A DNA stretch of 64,000 nucleotides from Tectiglobus sp965247245 (GCA_965247245.1 CBDFGV010000003.1:1488001-1552000), one strand, 5' to 3'. Positions 1 through 8,369 are shown, counted from the stretch's first letter. The notes: generated by a model not told the origin, from the sequence alone. Numbers and translations: made by a program.

Positions 1-1
1 T

Positions 2-130
2 GGCGCACATAAGGGCACGGGAATAGAACCAATCAGGTTCAAGGCTGAAACAACGGGCACAGTAAACTTGTGTGGTTGCAAACAGACAGACGATAGCCCG
101 TTCTGCGACGGCACACACAACATGCTTTAG
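2..130 (+). CDS. CDGSH-type iron-sulfur protein, C-terminal fragment
   Basis: The reading frame is open from the window edge and ends at TAG 128-130, giving 42 residues. It contains the complete CDGSH signature LCGCKQTDDSPFCDGTH: three Cys and one His in the C-x-C-x2-T-x3-P-x-C-D-G-T-H spacing that binds a 2Fe-2S cluster in mitoNEET-like proteins. Bacterial members are usually about 70-80 residues, so the N-terminal part lies upstream of the window. The role is likely redox or iron-sulfur handling in the cytoplasm; the partner is not known. The next gene on the right converges on it. Confidence 0.85.
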   Translation, partial: GAHKGTGIEPIRFKAETTGTVNLCGCKQTDDSPFCDGTHNML

Positions 131-174
131 AGATCCCAGTTTCTTCCAAACTGCCTCAACAGGGTCCGGTTGGA

Positions 175-366
175 TTAGACGACTTCGGCGAACTCGATTC
201 TCAGCCGGTTTTCAATCCAGCCGATCTCCTTCGGCACGGCCTGGCCCGCATCGGCAAACGCACGGATCCGGTCCTGAACAATCTTGACCTTCGTGCTTGG
301 ATCGCAGGCCAATTCTACCGCACTAACAAGTCGATGGATTTCCTGGCGCACCTCAGCCGGTGTCAT
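175..366 (-). CDS. small conserved-looking protein of unknown function (63 aa)
   Basis: A 63-residue protein beginning MTPAEVRQEIHRLV, predicted to be mostly helical and charged, with no membrane segment or cysteine cluster. A purine-rich stretch (GGGGGAGAG) ends two bases before the ATG at 366, which supports real translation. The gene converges with the CDGSH gene. I do not recognise the family. A shadow ORF is possible but the ribosome-binding site argues against it. Confidence 0.55.
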   Translation of the reverse strand: MTPAEVRQEIHRLVSAVELACDPSTKVKIVQDRIRAFADAGQAVPKEIGWIENRLRIEFAEVV

Positions 367-484
367 AACTCTCCCCCATGTGCACGCTTCCGTGTCATGA
401 GGCAGAAGTATAAGCGCCTCGAGCTACGTTCGGTTTAAGATGACTAATGGATTTTGATCTTGTCCGTTAAGAAAGTCAGGACTG

Positions 485-1486
485 ATGGCCGACCAAAACC
501 TGATAACCGACCTGTCCGGCGTCCGCGTTGGCAACGTTCATGACGAGGAGGTGCTGTCTGGCGTAACCGCGATCGTGTTTGATCGCAGCAACGTCGCTTC
601 TGTCACAATACGCGGCGGCGCCCCGGGCACCCGGGATACCGAGCTTCTCCGCTCAGAAATGTCCGCTCAAGGTGTTGAAGCGGTCCTACTAACCGGAGGG
701 TCTCTTTTCGGACTCGATGCGGCCGGTGGTGCCGTCAACTGCCTTCGGCAGCAAGGCCGCGGACTTCAGATCGGTGGTGTCAATATTCCCATTGCCGTCC
801 AAGCGATAACATTCGACCTGATCAATGGCGGTGACAAAGCCTGGGGACAAAACCCACCCTACTGGCAGATGGGTTGGGACGCTGTTGAAACAGCAAAAGC
901 TGGAGACTTCCCACTGGGCAGCATTGGTGGAGGATTCGGTACGACAACCGCAACGCTCAAAGGTGGCCTTGGATCGGCCAGTGCGATAACGCCAACAGGA
1001 ATAAAGGTCGGCGCCATCGCCGTCGTCAACTCAGTTGGGACAGCAACGATTGGCAACGGCCCCTTCTTTTGGGCCGGCGCCTACGAGCAGGACCATGAGT
1101 TTGGCGGATTGGGATTTCCGCAGCAATTGCCATCGGATGCATTGAGCTTGCGCATCAAGGGCGGCGCTCCGCCCTCGACCACCATCGGTCTCGTAGTAAC
1201 GGATGCGGTCCTGTCAAAGCCTCAGGCGCAGCGTCTGGCGATCATGGCCGATGACGGCTTGGCCCGTGCAATCAGACCCGCTCATGCCCCAATGGATGGC
1301 GACACAGTTTTCGCGGTATCTACGTTGGACAAGCCCTTGGCCGATCCCATCTCACACCTCACAGAGATCGGCTCGGTCGCAGCAGACTGCTTGGCCCGCG
1401 CAATTGCACGTGGCGTTTATCATGCCGGCATTCCGTGTCCCGCATACACTGGCCCGCCGGGCTATCACGATGTACACTCACCTTAG
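485..1486 (+). CDS. P1 family peptidase (DmpA/BapA-like, N-terminal nucleophile hydrolase)
   Basis: A 333-residue protein of the S58/P1 family, which includes the D-aminopeptidase DmpA and beta-peptidyl aminopeptidases. These are made as one chain and cut themselves before a Ser or Thr that becomes the catalytic N-terminus. The start ITDLSGVRVGNVHDEE and the glycine-rich stretch LLTGGSLFGLDAAGGA (about residues 69-83) are typical. The expected self-cleavage region is AIAVVNSVGTATIG (177-190), with N182 and T186 the likely oxyanion and nucleophile positions. Use of Thr rather than Ser is inferred, not proven. There is no signal peptide. Substrate unknown. The gene stands apart from both neighbours. 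Confidence 0.85.
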   Translation: MADQNLITDLSGVRVGNVHDEEVLSGVTAIVFDRSNVASVTIRGGAPGTRDTELLRSEMSAQGVEAVLLTGGSLFGLDAAGGAVNCLRQQGRGLQIGGVNIPIAVQAITFDLINGGDKAWGQNPPYWQMGWDAVETAKAGDFPLGSIGGGFGTTTATLKGGLGSASAITPTGIKVGAIAVVNSVGTATIGNGPFFWAGAYEQDHEFGGLGFPQQLPSDALSLRIKGGAPPSTTIGLVVTDAVLSKPQAQRLAIMADDGLARAIRPAHAPMDGDTVFAVSTLDKPLADPISHLTEIGSVAADCLARAIARGVYHAGIPCPAYTGPPGYHDVHSP

Positions 1487-1535
1487 TACAGAAATTTCCG
1501 TCCAGATTCGCCGCCACCTTCTATCGGCTTGCGAG

Positions 1536-1724
1536 ATGAACAAATTAATTGCTGCTACTCTCATGATGATGTTCTTAGCCGGCCTCCTAGCCTGGCAGAC
1601 GCATCGTTGGAACATGGTTAGCAGTTGCCAGACATCCGGTGGCGTGTGGGATGGGGCATCCTCCAAATGCCGGCTGGTACCAGCGCGCATCTTCATTGAG
1701 CGAGATCTTTTGAAGCGCTCGTAG
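1536..1724 (+). CDS. small exported or membrane-anchored protein (62 aa)
   Basis: ATG at 1536 opens a 62-residue protein with a short basic start (MNK) and a hydrophobic helix at about residues 4-19, acting as signal peptide or anchor. The mature part carries the pattern C-x4-GGVWD-x5-C, which recurs in small exported proteins where the two cysteines probably form a disulfide in the periplasm. The ORF can be extended upstream to 1203 only by overlapping the peptidase gene, so 1536 is preferred. The ribosome-binding site is weak (GCGAG). Function unknown. Confidence 0.5.
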   Translation: MNKLIAATLMMMFLAGLLAWQTHRWNMVSSCQTSGGVWDGASSKCRLVPARIFIERDLLKRS

Positions 1725-1862
1725 CAATCCACACGCCGAACAAAAGCCGTGGAAATCCCTGATTCTTTTTACCCCTGACGAACGTCTTCGCGCGTTCTCA
1801 CCTACGCTTGCCAAAACCACAACTGATTCGCTCGGATAGCACGTAGGACGAACGGCGCAGAG

Positions 1863-3083
1863 ATGAAAAACTTGGGATCCAGTTTGCGACTGGCTAGTTG
1901 TCTTATCCTCATTGTTGCGGGGCAGCTTTCAATTGGCGGGCTGCATGCAAATGCGCAGACCAATGTCTTGGAAGAATTGCGCCTCGCAAAAAGCGAAATT
2001 GCTGCTCGCAAATTTGGCGCAGCCATTCGGAGACTCGATCAGACCATTAATGCTGGCAAAATGCAGCAGTCAAACATGGCCCGTGCACTCTACTTGAGGG
2101 GGCGCGCCAAACACGCTTCAGGCCGCACAGCTGAGGCCATTGCAGATTTGAACTCAGCCATCTGGTTCGGCAAACTGCCCTCCCGCCAGCAAAAGGAAGC
2201 GATTGCGCTGCGCCAAAAGGCTTACCAGACGTCAGGCGTAAGTGCGCCCTCGCAGACTTCTTCCGGACTAAGTTCGACCCAGCGTGCAAAAGCCGGGCCG
2301 TCCACTGCTGCCGCTCCAATTCTCCCAAGAATTCAAAACCGACCAAACGCCAGTACGCGTCCGGCACAGCATAAAGTGTTCCAACCAATTCATTCAGCAG
2401 GCCGCCTTCCGGATGGCCGAAGGAGAAGCACTGCGGCGGCCTCGGCAACAGATCGCAGACAACAGACCTGGCCTGCACAAGCAACCGCCGCTCGGCCGCA
2501 ACCAAAGCCATTGCCAAGCTGGTCACAAAAGGTCGTCACCGGAACTGTTCGGCCCGTTCAACGATCACAACCGCCAAGCCAGCCAATCCAACGCCGCAAG
2601 CCGGCAATCAAAAGGGCTGCTGTTCCGAAGTTTCGGCAGGAAACGGTCGTCACGAGACCGCCTAGAACAGCAGCAGCGCGCACCGGTACACATGTAAAAA
2701 CTTGGAGCCCGCTGACCCAACAGTATTCATCGCCGCCGCCAAAGACGATACCTCGCCCGACGCCAATTGCCAGGCCGGTAGAGAGCACACCGCCCCCTGC
2801 TCGGGTCGCTGTCCAACCACCCTCGCCACCAGCAGCGGCCCCGGCGTCTAGCGCGCCCTATCAAACTGAGGTCGTAAGAGAAACCACAACGGTCGCTCCG
2901 CAGCAGCCGGTCAGTCAGAAGCCACCAATCCAGGAAGAACAGCCCGCCGCAACGTCTGCATTGGCATCCATGCTGTTTGGTTCTTCGCCGGCGAGGTCAG
3001 ACGCGATCTCAGCAGCTGACCGCCTGCAAGCCGAGCGCCGTGCCAGGATTAAGGCGCACAATAAACAGTTCGAGAAGCAATAG
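1863..3083 (+). CDS. proline/glutamine-rich exported protein with TPR-like N-terminal region
   Basis: A 406-residue protein. Residues 1-32 form a signal peptide ending HANAQT. Residues 33-120 are helical and resemble tetratricopeptide repeats (EELRLAKSEIAARKFGAAIRR, then ALYLRGRAKHASGRTAEAIAD). From about 125 to 380 the chain is low-complexity, rich in Pro, Gln, Ala, Arg and Ser, with recurrent RPAQ, PKPLP and PPSPP runs, as in a flexible periplasmic spacer. The end is charged and helical (AADRLQAERRARIKAHNKQFEKQ without further motifs). I do not recognise a specific function; it may be an envelope scaffold protein. Confidence 0.75.
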   Translation: MKNLGSSLRLASCLILIVAGQLSIGGLHANAQTNVLEELRLAKSEIAARKFGAAIRRLDQTINAGKMQQSNMARALYLRGRAKHASGRTAEAIADLNSAIWFGKLPSRQQKEAIALRQKAYQTSGVSAPSQTSSGLSSTQRAKAGPSTAAAPILPRIQNRPNASTRPAQHKVFQPIHSAGRLPDGRRRSTAAASATDRRQQTWPAQATAARPQPKPLPSWSQKVVTGTVRPVQRSQPPSQPIQRRKPAIKRAAVPKFRQETVVTRPPRTAAARTGTHVKTWSPLTQQYSSPPPKTIPRPTPIARPVESTPPPARVAVQPPSPPAAAPASSAPYQTEVVRETTTVAPQQPVSQKPPIQEEQPAATSALASMLFGSSPARSDAISAADRLQAERRARIKAHNKQFEKQ

Positions 3084-3144
3084 CTGACGACCAGTCGCCA
3101 GATTTTGGAATGATTGCCCCCAAGACCATTGGGACGAAGCATTC

Positions 3145-4365
3145 CTAAGCGCTGCCACCCAGGGCTTGCTCAAGATTGGTATTGATCTTGTCGAGGAAGC
3201 CCATGGTCGTTAGCCACGACTGATCCGGTCCGATCAGCAGAGCAAGATCCTTGGTCATGTGCCCGGATTCAACCGTATCGACGCAAACCTTCTCAAGCGT
3301 CTCTGCAAAGGCCTTCAGCGCGGCGTTGTCATCCAGTTTTGCACGATGCCTGAGGCCACGCGTCCACGCAAAGATTGACGCGATCGAGTTTGTCGATGTC
3401 TCCTGGCCATCCTGGTGCTGGCGATAATGCCGGGTCACCGTTCCATGAGCCGCCTCGGCTTCAACGGTTTTGCCATCGGGCGTCAGGAGCACAGAGGTCA
3501 TCAGCCCCAGGGAACCAAACCCTTGTGCCACCGTGTCTGACTGCACATCGCCATCATAGTTCTTACAGGCCCAGATGTAGCCTCCGCTCCATTTCATGGA
3601 GCAGGCCACCATGTCATCGATCAGGCGGTGCTGATACTCGAGGCCTGCCTTTTCGTAATCTGACTTGAACTCGGCCTCATAAATCTCTTCAAAGATCTCT
3701 TTGAAGCGGCCATCGTACTGTTTAAGGATCGTGTTTTTTGTCGATAGATAAACAGGGTAGTTCCGCCCTAAGCCGTAGTTGAAGGTCGCGCGGGCAAAAT
3801 CGCGGATCGAGTCATCGAGATTGTACATCGCCATCGCGACGCCGCCAGTCGGTGCCTCAAACACGGGGTGTTCGATGACTTCGCCGTCCTCACCTTCGAA
3901 CTTGATGGACAATTTCCCAGCTCCAGGAAATTTGAAGTCTGTCGCCCGATACTGATCACCAAAAGCATGGCGACCGATGACAATTGGCTGCGTCCACCCA
4001 GGAACCAGGCGCGGGACGTTGCGGCAAATGATAGGCTCTCGGAAGATAACACCGCCGATAATGTTGCGGATCGTCCCGTTCGGGGAACGCCACATCTTCT
4101 TGAGCTTGAACTCTTCAACCCGCCCTTCATCCGGCGTAATCGTGGCGCACTTCACGCCAACGCCATGTTTTTTGATCGCCTCAGCTGCGTCAATCGTGAC
4201 CTGATCGTCAGTTTTGTCACGGTTCTCCATACCTAAATCATAATATTCGAGATTGATGTCGAGGTAGGGATGGATCAGTTTGTCTTTGATGAACTGCCAG
4301 ATGATCCGTGTCATCTCATCGCCGTCCAATTCGACGACCGTGCCAGAAACCTTGATTTTCGACAT
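3145..4365 (-). CDS. icd: NADP-dependent isocitrate dehydrogenase (eukaryote-like type)
   Basis: Catalyses oxidative decarboxylation of isocitrate to 2-oxoglutarate with NADP+ in the cytoplasmic citric acid cycle. ATG at 4365 gives 406 residues, the usual length of the homodimeric type found in mitochondria and alphaproteobacteria; a TTG three codons further upstream is also open. Visible landmarks are the GTVVELDGDEMTRIIW start, the substrate loop MWRSPNGTIRN, and the family signature NYDGDVQSDTVAQGFGSLG with its metal-binding aspartates, followed by EAAHGTVTRHY. All expected residues seem intact. Divergent from the FkbM-type gene. Confidence 0.97.
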   Translation of the reverse strand: MSKIKVSGTVVELDGDEMTRIIWQFIKDKLIHPYLDINLEYYDLGMENRDKTDDQVTIDAAEAIKKHGVGVKCATITPDEGRVEEFKLKKMWRSPNGTIRNIIGGVIFREPIICRNVPRLVPGWTQPIVIGRHAFGDQYRATDFKFPGAGKLSIKFEGEDGEVIEHPVFEAPTGGVAMAMYNLDDSIRDFARATFNYGLGRNYPVYLSTKNTILKQYDGRFKEIFEEIYEAEFKSDYEKAGLEYQHRLIDDMVACSMKWSGGYIWACKNYDGDVQSDTVAQGFGSLGLMTSVLLTPDGKTVEAEAAHGTVTRHYRQHQDGQETSTNSIASIFAWTRGLRHRAKLDDNAALKAFAETLEKVCVDTVESGHMTKDLALLIGPDQSWLTTMGFLDKINTNLEQALGGSA

Positions 4366-4515
4366 GTTTTGCAATCCATGCTTGAGCGAGCCAGAAGGCT
4401 CATTGGAAGTCCACTGGCAGAACCGTGCCGCACGCGGTGCAACTGTCCAACCGCGCCATCAGCTGCCAAATTTGTCAGTGGCCTACCACGCTCGGTGCGC
4501 GTTGTGGAGAGAAAC

Positions 4516-5442
4516 ATGAGATGGCGCCAACAGGAAGGCCCGGCACGCCGAGGACGCAGGTGGAGCTCACGCGCAAAACGCTTCCTCACTCGGCTTTCGC
4601 TGCGTGACCAACGCTTTCGTCGCATCGTGCTCAACTATTTGTTTTCCAACTACATTGCGGAACAAACGCTGTGCCTGGTCAACTTCGATGATCACGAGAT
4701 CTTTGTCGATCCTCGCGACGACAAAATTGCGTTCACCTTGCTCTCTGGTCGAGCCTGGCAGCGCGGAGACCTGGAAGCCGCCATGGCACTCGCCTCGACT
4801 CACGGCCGGCTTCCCCGCGGCAAGGTGTTTGTTGATGTCGGAGCAAACATCGGGGCCATGACACTGTACGCCATGTTGAGTGGCCAATTCTCCCACGCTG
4901 TCGCCATCGAACCGGATCGCCACAACAGATCAATCCTGGAACGTAACATTGCAACCAATGGGCTCTCGGAGAAGGTGACCATCGCGGCGACAGCAGCAAG
5001 CTTCGCGAGCGGAGAAATGCCATTATACCGGGATGAGAAAAACCGCGGTGCACACTCACTCGAAGAGGGATTTGTCATGACCCCTTCAACGGCAGAAGTG
5101 GTCAGTGTCGACAAACTCGATCAGATCCTGAAGAACAATGGGATTGCGCCAGGTGATGTTGGCTTCATGAAGATTGACGTTGAAGGTCACGAACAAAGCG
5201 TTCTCCACGGTGCCACCGATGTCTTGGGCCATGCGCCGCCAATTATGCTGGAGGCCACCTTTGATGTCTCGACACAAGCCGCTGGGCTGATGGATTACCA
5301 CGCCATTACCACGCACTTGCAAGGTGGCTATCAGACTTGCGCTCAAATCGATGATCGACAGCCCGGCACCAACCTTCCTGTGGCTTACCGACTTGAAGAG
5401 TTCGCGCCTTCATCAATACAGCATGAACTTCTGTTCTTTTGA
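4516..5442 (+). CDS. FkbM family SAM-dependent methyltransferase
   Basis: A 308-residue protein starting at ATG 4516, which has GGAGAG seven bases upstream; the longer open frame reaching 4270 overlaps the icd start and is not needed. The Rossmann core is clear: motif I FVDVGANIG (residues 105-113), the acidic loop VAIEPD (129-134) that contacts the SAM ribose, and the FkbM hallmark FMKIDVEGHE (217-226). Family members methylate hydroxyl groups of sugars, glycans or small molecules. The substrate cannot be told from sequence. The next gene (TrmJ fusion) starts 20 bases downstream, suggesting co-transcription. Confidence 0.85.
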   Translation: MRWRQQEGPARRGRRWSSRAKRFLTRLSLRDQRFRRIVLNYLFSNYIAEQTLCLVNFDDHEIFVDPRDDKIAFTLLSGRAWQRGDLEAAMALASTHGRLPRGKVFVDVGANIGAMTLYAMLSGQFSHAVAIEPDRHNRSILERNIATNGLSEKVTIAATAASFASGEMPLYRDEKNRGAHSLEEGFVMTPSTAEVVSVDKLDQILKNNGIAPGDVGFMKIDVEGHEQSVLHGATDVLGHAPPIMLEATFDVSTQAAGLMDYHAITTHLQGGYQTCAQIDDRQPGTNLPVAYRLEEFAPSSIQHELLFF

Positions 5443-5462
5443 GCTAACAACCAGGACAACCC

Positions 5463-6707
5463 GTGAGCGAACTCATTGAAGTCGTAGGCTCCGAGCCGCG
5501 CCTAAAGCAGCAAGACACGGCCATTGCCGAAATAATCTACGCAGCACACGAGAACGGTGTCGAAAGCGTTTTGTCTGCCGATGCCGCATCAGGGGACAGT
5601 CGCGGCCTCACGGCCGAAGAATTTGAGAAAGTGCTGATCTATTGCGCGGAGCAGCAGTGTCGCCAGGATCGTGCAGCGTGCCGAACATGCAGACGACACA
5701 CTGAAACAAATGGGCTTGAGAGCCTCGATCAATACCTCCAGCAGTTCGCAACAATACACTGCAAAGATACCAACATCACGCTCCAAGGTCCCGGACAAGG
5801 CACTTTGGAGATTTCAAGCCTGGAGCAGCATGCACAGCGCTGGGCGGGCGAGGAGTACTGGTTCTGGGCACGCCGCGTTCTGCGAAAACTTCGTTACGGC
5901 GTACGACAAGTTGATGATCTCATTGGACCATCAGAAGCCGGCTCCCTGCCGCCAGCAGTGATACTCGTCGAGCCACAGATCCCCGAAAACATTGGTATGG
6001 TTGCCCGCGCCATGGGGAACTTTGGCCTCGACGATCTGAGAGTCGTCAGCCCCCGTGACGGTTGGCCAAGTGAAAAGGCAAGGGCCGTTGCCTCCGGCGC
6101 AGCAGCCATTATCGACAATGCCTCCCTCCATGATGAAGTTGGCTCGGCGATTAAGGATCTAAACTGGGTTGCAGCCACCACCGCACGCCAGCGAGACATG
6201 CGTAAACCAGTGATGCCTCCTCAGGACGCTGCCCACACGATCACGACTTCCTCAGTCGGTGGAGAAAGGTGTGGCATATTGTTCGGCAGAGAGCGCAATG
6301 GTCTGACGACAGATGAGGTTGCTCTTGCCGATGCTATCCTCATGATTCCTATAAACAATCGTTTTGCATCACTAAACTTGGCGCAATCCGTTCTGTTAAT
6401 CGGCTATGAGTGGCTCAAAGCAACGGGTTCGGCCAGCTTAGGTCGCGTAACAAACAATGAAAGCCCGGTCGAAACCGGCGTAAACCTAGGCAAAAACCGG
6501 CGGGCAACCAAGCAGGAACTCCTTGGCCTGTTTGAACATTTGGAAGGCGAACTTGAGAAAAAGGGCTTCTTTACACCGTCGCATCGTCGCCACGTTGTGG
6601 TACGAAACATCCGCACGATGCTTTCGCGCATGGACGCGACAGATCAGGAAGTGCGAACATTGCGTGGCATTGTCGCCACGTTAGTTCGCACGAGAGACAC
6701 AGGCTAA
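5463..6707 (+). CDS. trmJ: tRNA (cytidine/uridine-2'-O-)-methyltransferase TrmJ with an extra N-terminal Cys-rich domain
   Basis: A 414-residue protein from GTG 5463, which has AGGA seven bases upstream. Residues 164-414 are a complete SpoU-class TrmJ: AVILVEPQIPENIGMVARAM, then GRERNGLT (276-282 region) and IPINNRFASLNLAQSV, the knotted SAM-binding core that 2'-O-methylates position 32 of tRNA. Residues 1-155 are foreign to TrmJ, which is normally about 250 aa. They hold C61-x4-C66-x6-C73-x2-C76, a probable metal knuckle, and a tail with WAGEEYWFWARRVL, as in small stand-alone proteins I recall but cannot name surely. No start codon suited to a separate TrmJ lies at the junction, so a true fusion is likely. 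Confidence 0.9.
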   Translation: MSELIEVVGSEPRLKQQDTAIAEIIYAAHENGVESVLSADAASGDSRGLTAEEFEKVLIYCAEQQCRQDRAACRTCRRHTETNGLESLDQYLQQFATIHCKDTNITLQGPGQGTLEISSLEQHAQRWAGEEYWFWARRVLRKLRYGVRQVDDLIGPSEAGSLPPAVILVEPQIPENIGMVARAMGNFGLDDLRVVSPRDGWPSEKARAVASGAAAIIDNASLHDEVGSAIKDLNWVAATTARQRDMRKPVMPPQDAAHTITTSSVGGERCGILFGRERNGLTTDEVALADAILMIPINNRFASLNLAQSVLLIGYEWLKATGSASLGRVTNNESPVETGVNLGKNRRATKQELLGLFEHLEGELEKKGFFTPSHRRHVVVRNIRTMLSRMDATDQEVRTLRGIVATLVRTRDTG

Positions 6708-6751
6708 TTCACCTCTCGTCGGGCGCCATGATTATGCCCTTTTTGGGTCCG

Positions 6752-6823
6752 ACGACGCGTCGTTAAATACACAGATGGGATAGGCAACACACCTGGGGCA
6801 CATTGTGGTGCTGGATTGCCTAT
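6752..6823 (+). promoter_or_regulatory. palindrome and leader hairpin upstream of the 6851 gene
   Basis: A perfect 12-base palindrome ACGACGCGTCGT lies at 6752-6763, next to an AT-rich TTAAAT that could be a -10 element. A second structure follows: ATAGGCAA (6780-6787) pairs exactly with TTGCCTAT (6816-6823), and CACC (6790-6793) with GGTG (6807-6810) inside it. This would form a long stem-loop in the 5' untranslated RNA about 28 bases before the start codon. Whether the palindrome is an operator and the hairpin a translational or stability element is inference. Confidence 0.4.
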
Positions 6824-6850
6824 GAAGGAAGGCGAATAGGGGCTTAGCAA

Positions 6851-7441
6851 ATGCGAAAACCGACCGCAGCAGGGATTACCCTCAGTCTTGGCGCAGCAGC
6901 GTTCTTGGCCGTCAGTGCATCTCAAAGTGCTGCGCAGGAGCTCAGTGAACGGTCAGTCAAGACGATCATGAACTACGCCTGGAGCTACACGCCTGACAAG
7001 TTTACACCACCGAGTGGCAAGACGGTCTTCATCGACAAGAAGAACCGCGATAAAATGACGATCCCGGTCGATAAAGGCCGTGAGGTGATAAAAGTCGCCC
7101 GACTGACAGCTCACGCTCAGATCTGTGATCTCCGCGAAGATCAGGTCAAGAACTATCGTTCTTTGATGTTGCGTGAGCAGAAGTCCGATAAATGGACCCC
7201 GCAACAGATGGTATACATCAACCAGCTGCACCTCACCACGGTGATGATGCTGGTTGGAAAGCTGCAAATCGTGAAGAACAAGGGTGACGGCGACAAAAAG
7301 GTGGTCGTGAAAGACGGCAAGGCTGCCGCCAAGACTTGCACTGAGGAGCAGCGCAAAAAGGTCAAGGAACTGATCACAACCTACGTATCGACCGGCCCTG
7401 CCCTTGCCTCAGCCGCTGGTAAGGCCGTGAAAAGCCAGTAG
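6851..7441 (+). CDS. exported protein of unknown function (196 aa)
   Basis: A signal peptide spans residues 1-28 (MRKPTAAGITLSLGAAAFLA, then a cut near SAAQ). The mature protein is basic and helical, with two cysteines (ICDLRED and KTCTEEQ) that could form a disulfide in the periplasm. A striking stretch is WTPQQMVYINQLHLTTVMML. I do not recognise the family; similar exported helical proteins of this size are common in alphaproteobacteria. AGGGG occurs about ten bases before the ATG. A structured leader precedes it and a terminator follows 80 bases after it, so it is probably its own transcription unit. Confidence 0.75.
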   Translation: MRKPTAAGITLSLGAAAFLAVSASQSAAQELSERSVKTIMNYAWSYTPDKFTPPSGKTVFIDKKNRDKMTIPVDKGREVIKVARLTAHAQICDLREDQVKNYRSLMLREQKSDKWTPQQMVYINQLHLTTVMMLVGKLQIVKNKGDGDKKVVVKDGKAAAKTCTEEQRKKVKELITTYVSTGPALASAAGKAVKSQ

Positions 7442-7484
7442 CGCCCAAAGCAGGATCGACACGCGTGTGCTGGCATACAAAGCG

Positions 7485-7513
7485 TTGACTTAGGCCATAA
7501 TCTTCAGTATGAA
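7485..7513 (+). promoter_or_regulatory. possible sigma70-type promoter upstream of rpsD
   Basis: TTGACT (7485-7490) and TATGAA (7508-7513) are separated by 17 bases, a good match to a housekeeping promoter. Transcription would begin near 7520, just at the start of the hairpin at 7523. That arrangement is odd: the hairpin either ends transcription from the upstream gene or caps the rpsD leader. Assigned by eye only. Confidence 0.35.
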
Positions 7514-7522
7514 ACCGGTGCT

Positions 7523-7551
7523 CGGGCCCCTTGTGGGCCCGTGTTTTATTT
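7523..7551 (+). terminator. rho-independent terminator (or leader hairpin of rpsD)
   Basis: CGGGCCC (7523-7529) and GGGCCCG (7535-7541) form a seven-pair GC stem with a five-base loop, followed by TGTTTTATTT. It lies 80 bases after the exported-protein gene and about 110 bases before the rpsD start, so it probably ends the former. Confidence 0.7.
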
Positions 7552-7659
7552 GCGCACCCGCGGTACGAGCCATTAGGTTCGCGACCTGTCAGCTCCCATA
7601 GGGAGACGAGGAGGGGGCGCTCCATCCTAACAATGCATGAACCTGCATGGAGTGCCAGA

Positions 7660-8277
7660 ATGTCAAAGCGCATCAGCGCCAAGCACAAAATTGATCGCCG
7701 TCTCGGCGAGAACATTTGGGGTCGTCCCAAGAGCCCTATTAACAAGCGTGAGAACCGCCCTGGTCAGCATGGTGATCGCCGCGGCGGCAAACTGTCTGAC
7801 TTCGGTCAGCAGCTGCGCGCCAAGCAAAAGCTGAAGGGCTATTACGGCAACATTAACGAGCGCCACTTTCGCCGCCTTTACGCTGAAGCCGTGCGCCTAA
7901 AGGGCTCTACATCCGAGCACCTCATCGGTCTCCTCGAGCGCCGACTTGACGCCGTCGTGTATCGAGCAAAATTCGTTCCGACCGTGTTTGCAGCACGCCA
8001 GTTCATTTCTCACGGACACGTCAGAGTAAATGGCAAACGTGTAAACGTGGCCAGTTTCCGCTGCAGGGTCGGAGATGTCATCGAGATCCGTGAGAAATCA
8101 CGCGAGATCGCTATGGTTCTCGAAGCATCGAAGAGCCCAGAGCGTGACGTTCCAGATTATCTCGAAGTCGACCACGGCAAGATGGTCGCAACGTTCCAGC
8201 GGATCCCGGCACTGGCCGACGTTCCCTTCCCTGTGATCATGGAACCGAACCTCGTCGTCGAATTCTATTCGCGATAA
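7660..8277 (+). CDS. rpsD: 30S ribosomal protein S4
   Basis: A 205-residue primary assembly protein of the small subunit, binding 16S rRNA near its 5' domain. The alphaproteobacterial form is evident: MSKRISAKHKIDRRLGENIW, GRPKSPINKRE, then KLSDFGQQLRAKQKLKGYYG, and the S4 RNA-binding domain (about residues 95-157) with RLDAVVYRAKF and ARQFISHGHVRVNGKRVNV. The ATG at 7660 matches the family start; a longer in-frame extension to 7531 overlaps the terminator and is rejected. The gene stands alone between two terminators, which is usual in this class. Confidence 0.98.
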   Translation: MSKRISAKHKIDRRLGENIWGRPKSPINKRENRPGQHGDRRGGKLSDFGQQLRAKQKLKGYYGNINERHFRRLYAEAVRLKGSTSEHLIGLLERRLDAVVYRAKFVPTVFAARQFISHGHVRVNGKRVNVASFRCRVGDVIEIREKSREIAMVLEASKSPERDVPDYLEVDHGKMVATFQRIPALADVPFPVIMEPNLVVEFYSR

Positions 8278-8310
8278 TCTGCATCGCGACCCAAACGACA
8301 AACAGTTGAA

Positions 8311-8337
8311 AAGGCTGGCCGCTGCGCCAGCCTTTTT
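8311..8337 (+). terminator. rho-independent terminator of rpsD
   Basis: AAGGCTGGC (8311-8319) pairs with GCCAGCCTT (8326-8334) around a six-base loop and runs into a T tract. It lies about 35 bases after the rpsD stop codon. Confidence 0.9.
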
Positions 8338-8369
8338 CGTATGAGCAGCAACGCGTGTTTCCACTCAGG

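Noticed and set aside
4270..4515. N-terminal extension of the FkbM-type methyltransferase
   Set aside because: It overlaps the 5' end of icd on the opposite strand, while ATG 4516 has a good ribosome-binding site and the expected length.
7531..7659. 43-codon N-terminal extension of rpsD
   Set aside because: It begins inside the terminator hairpin and is absent from the S4 family.
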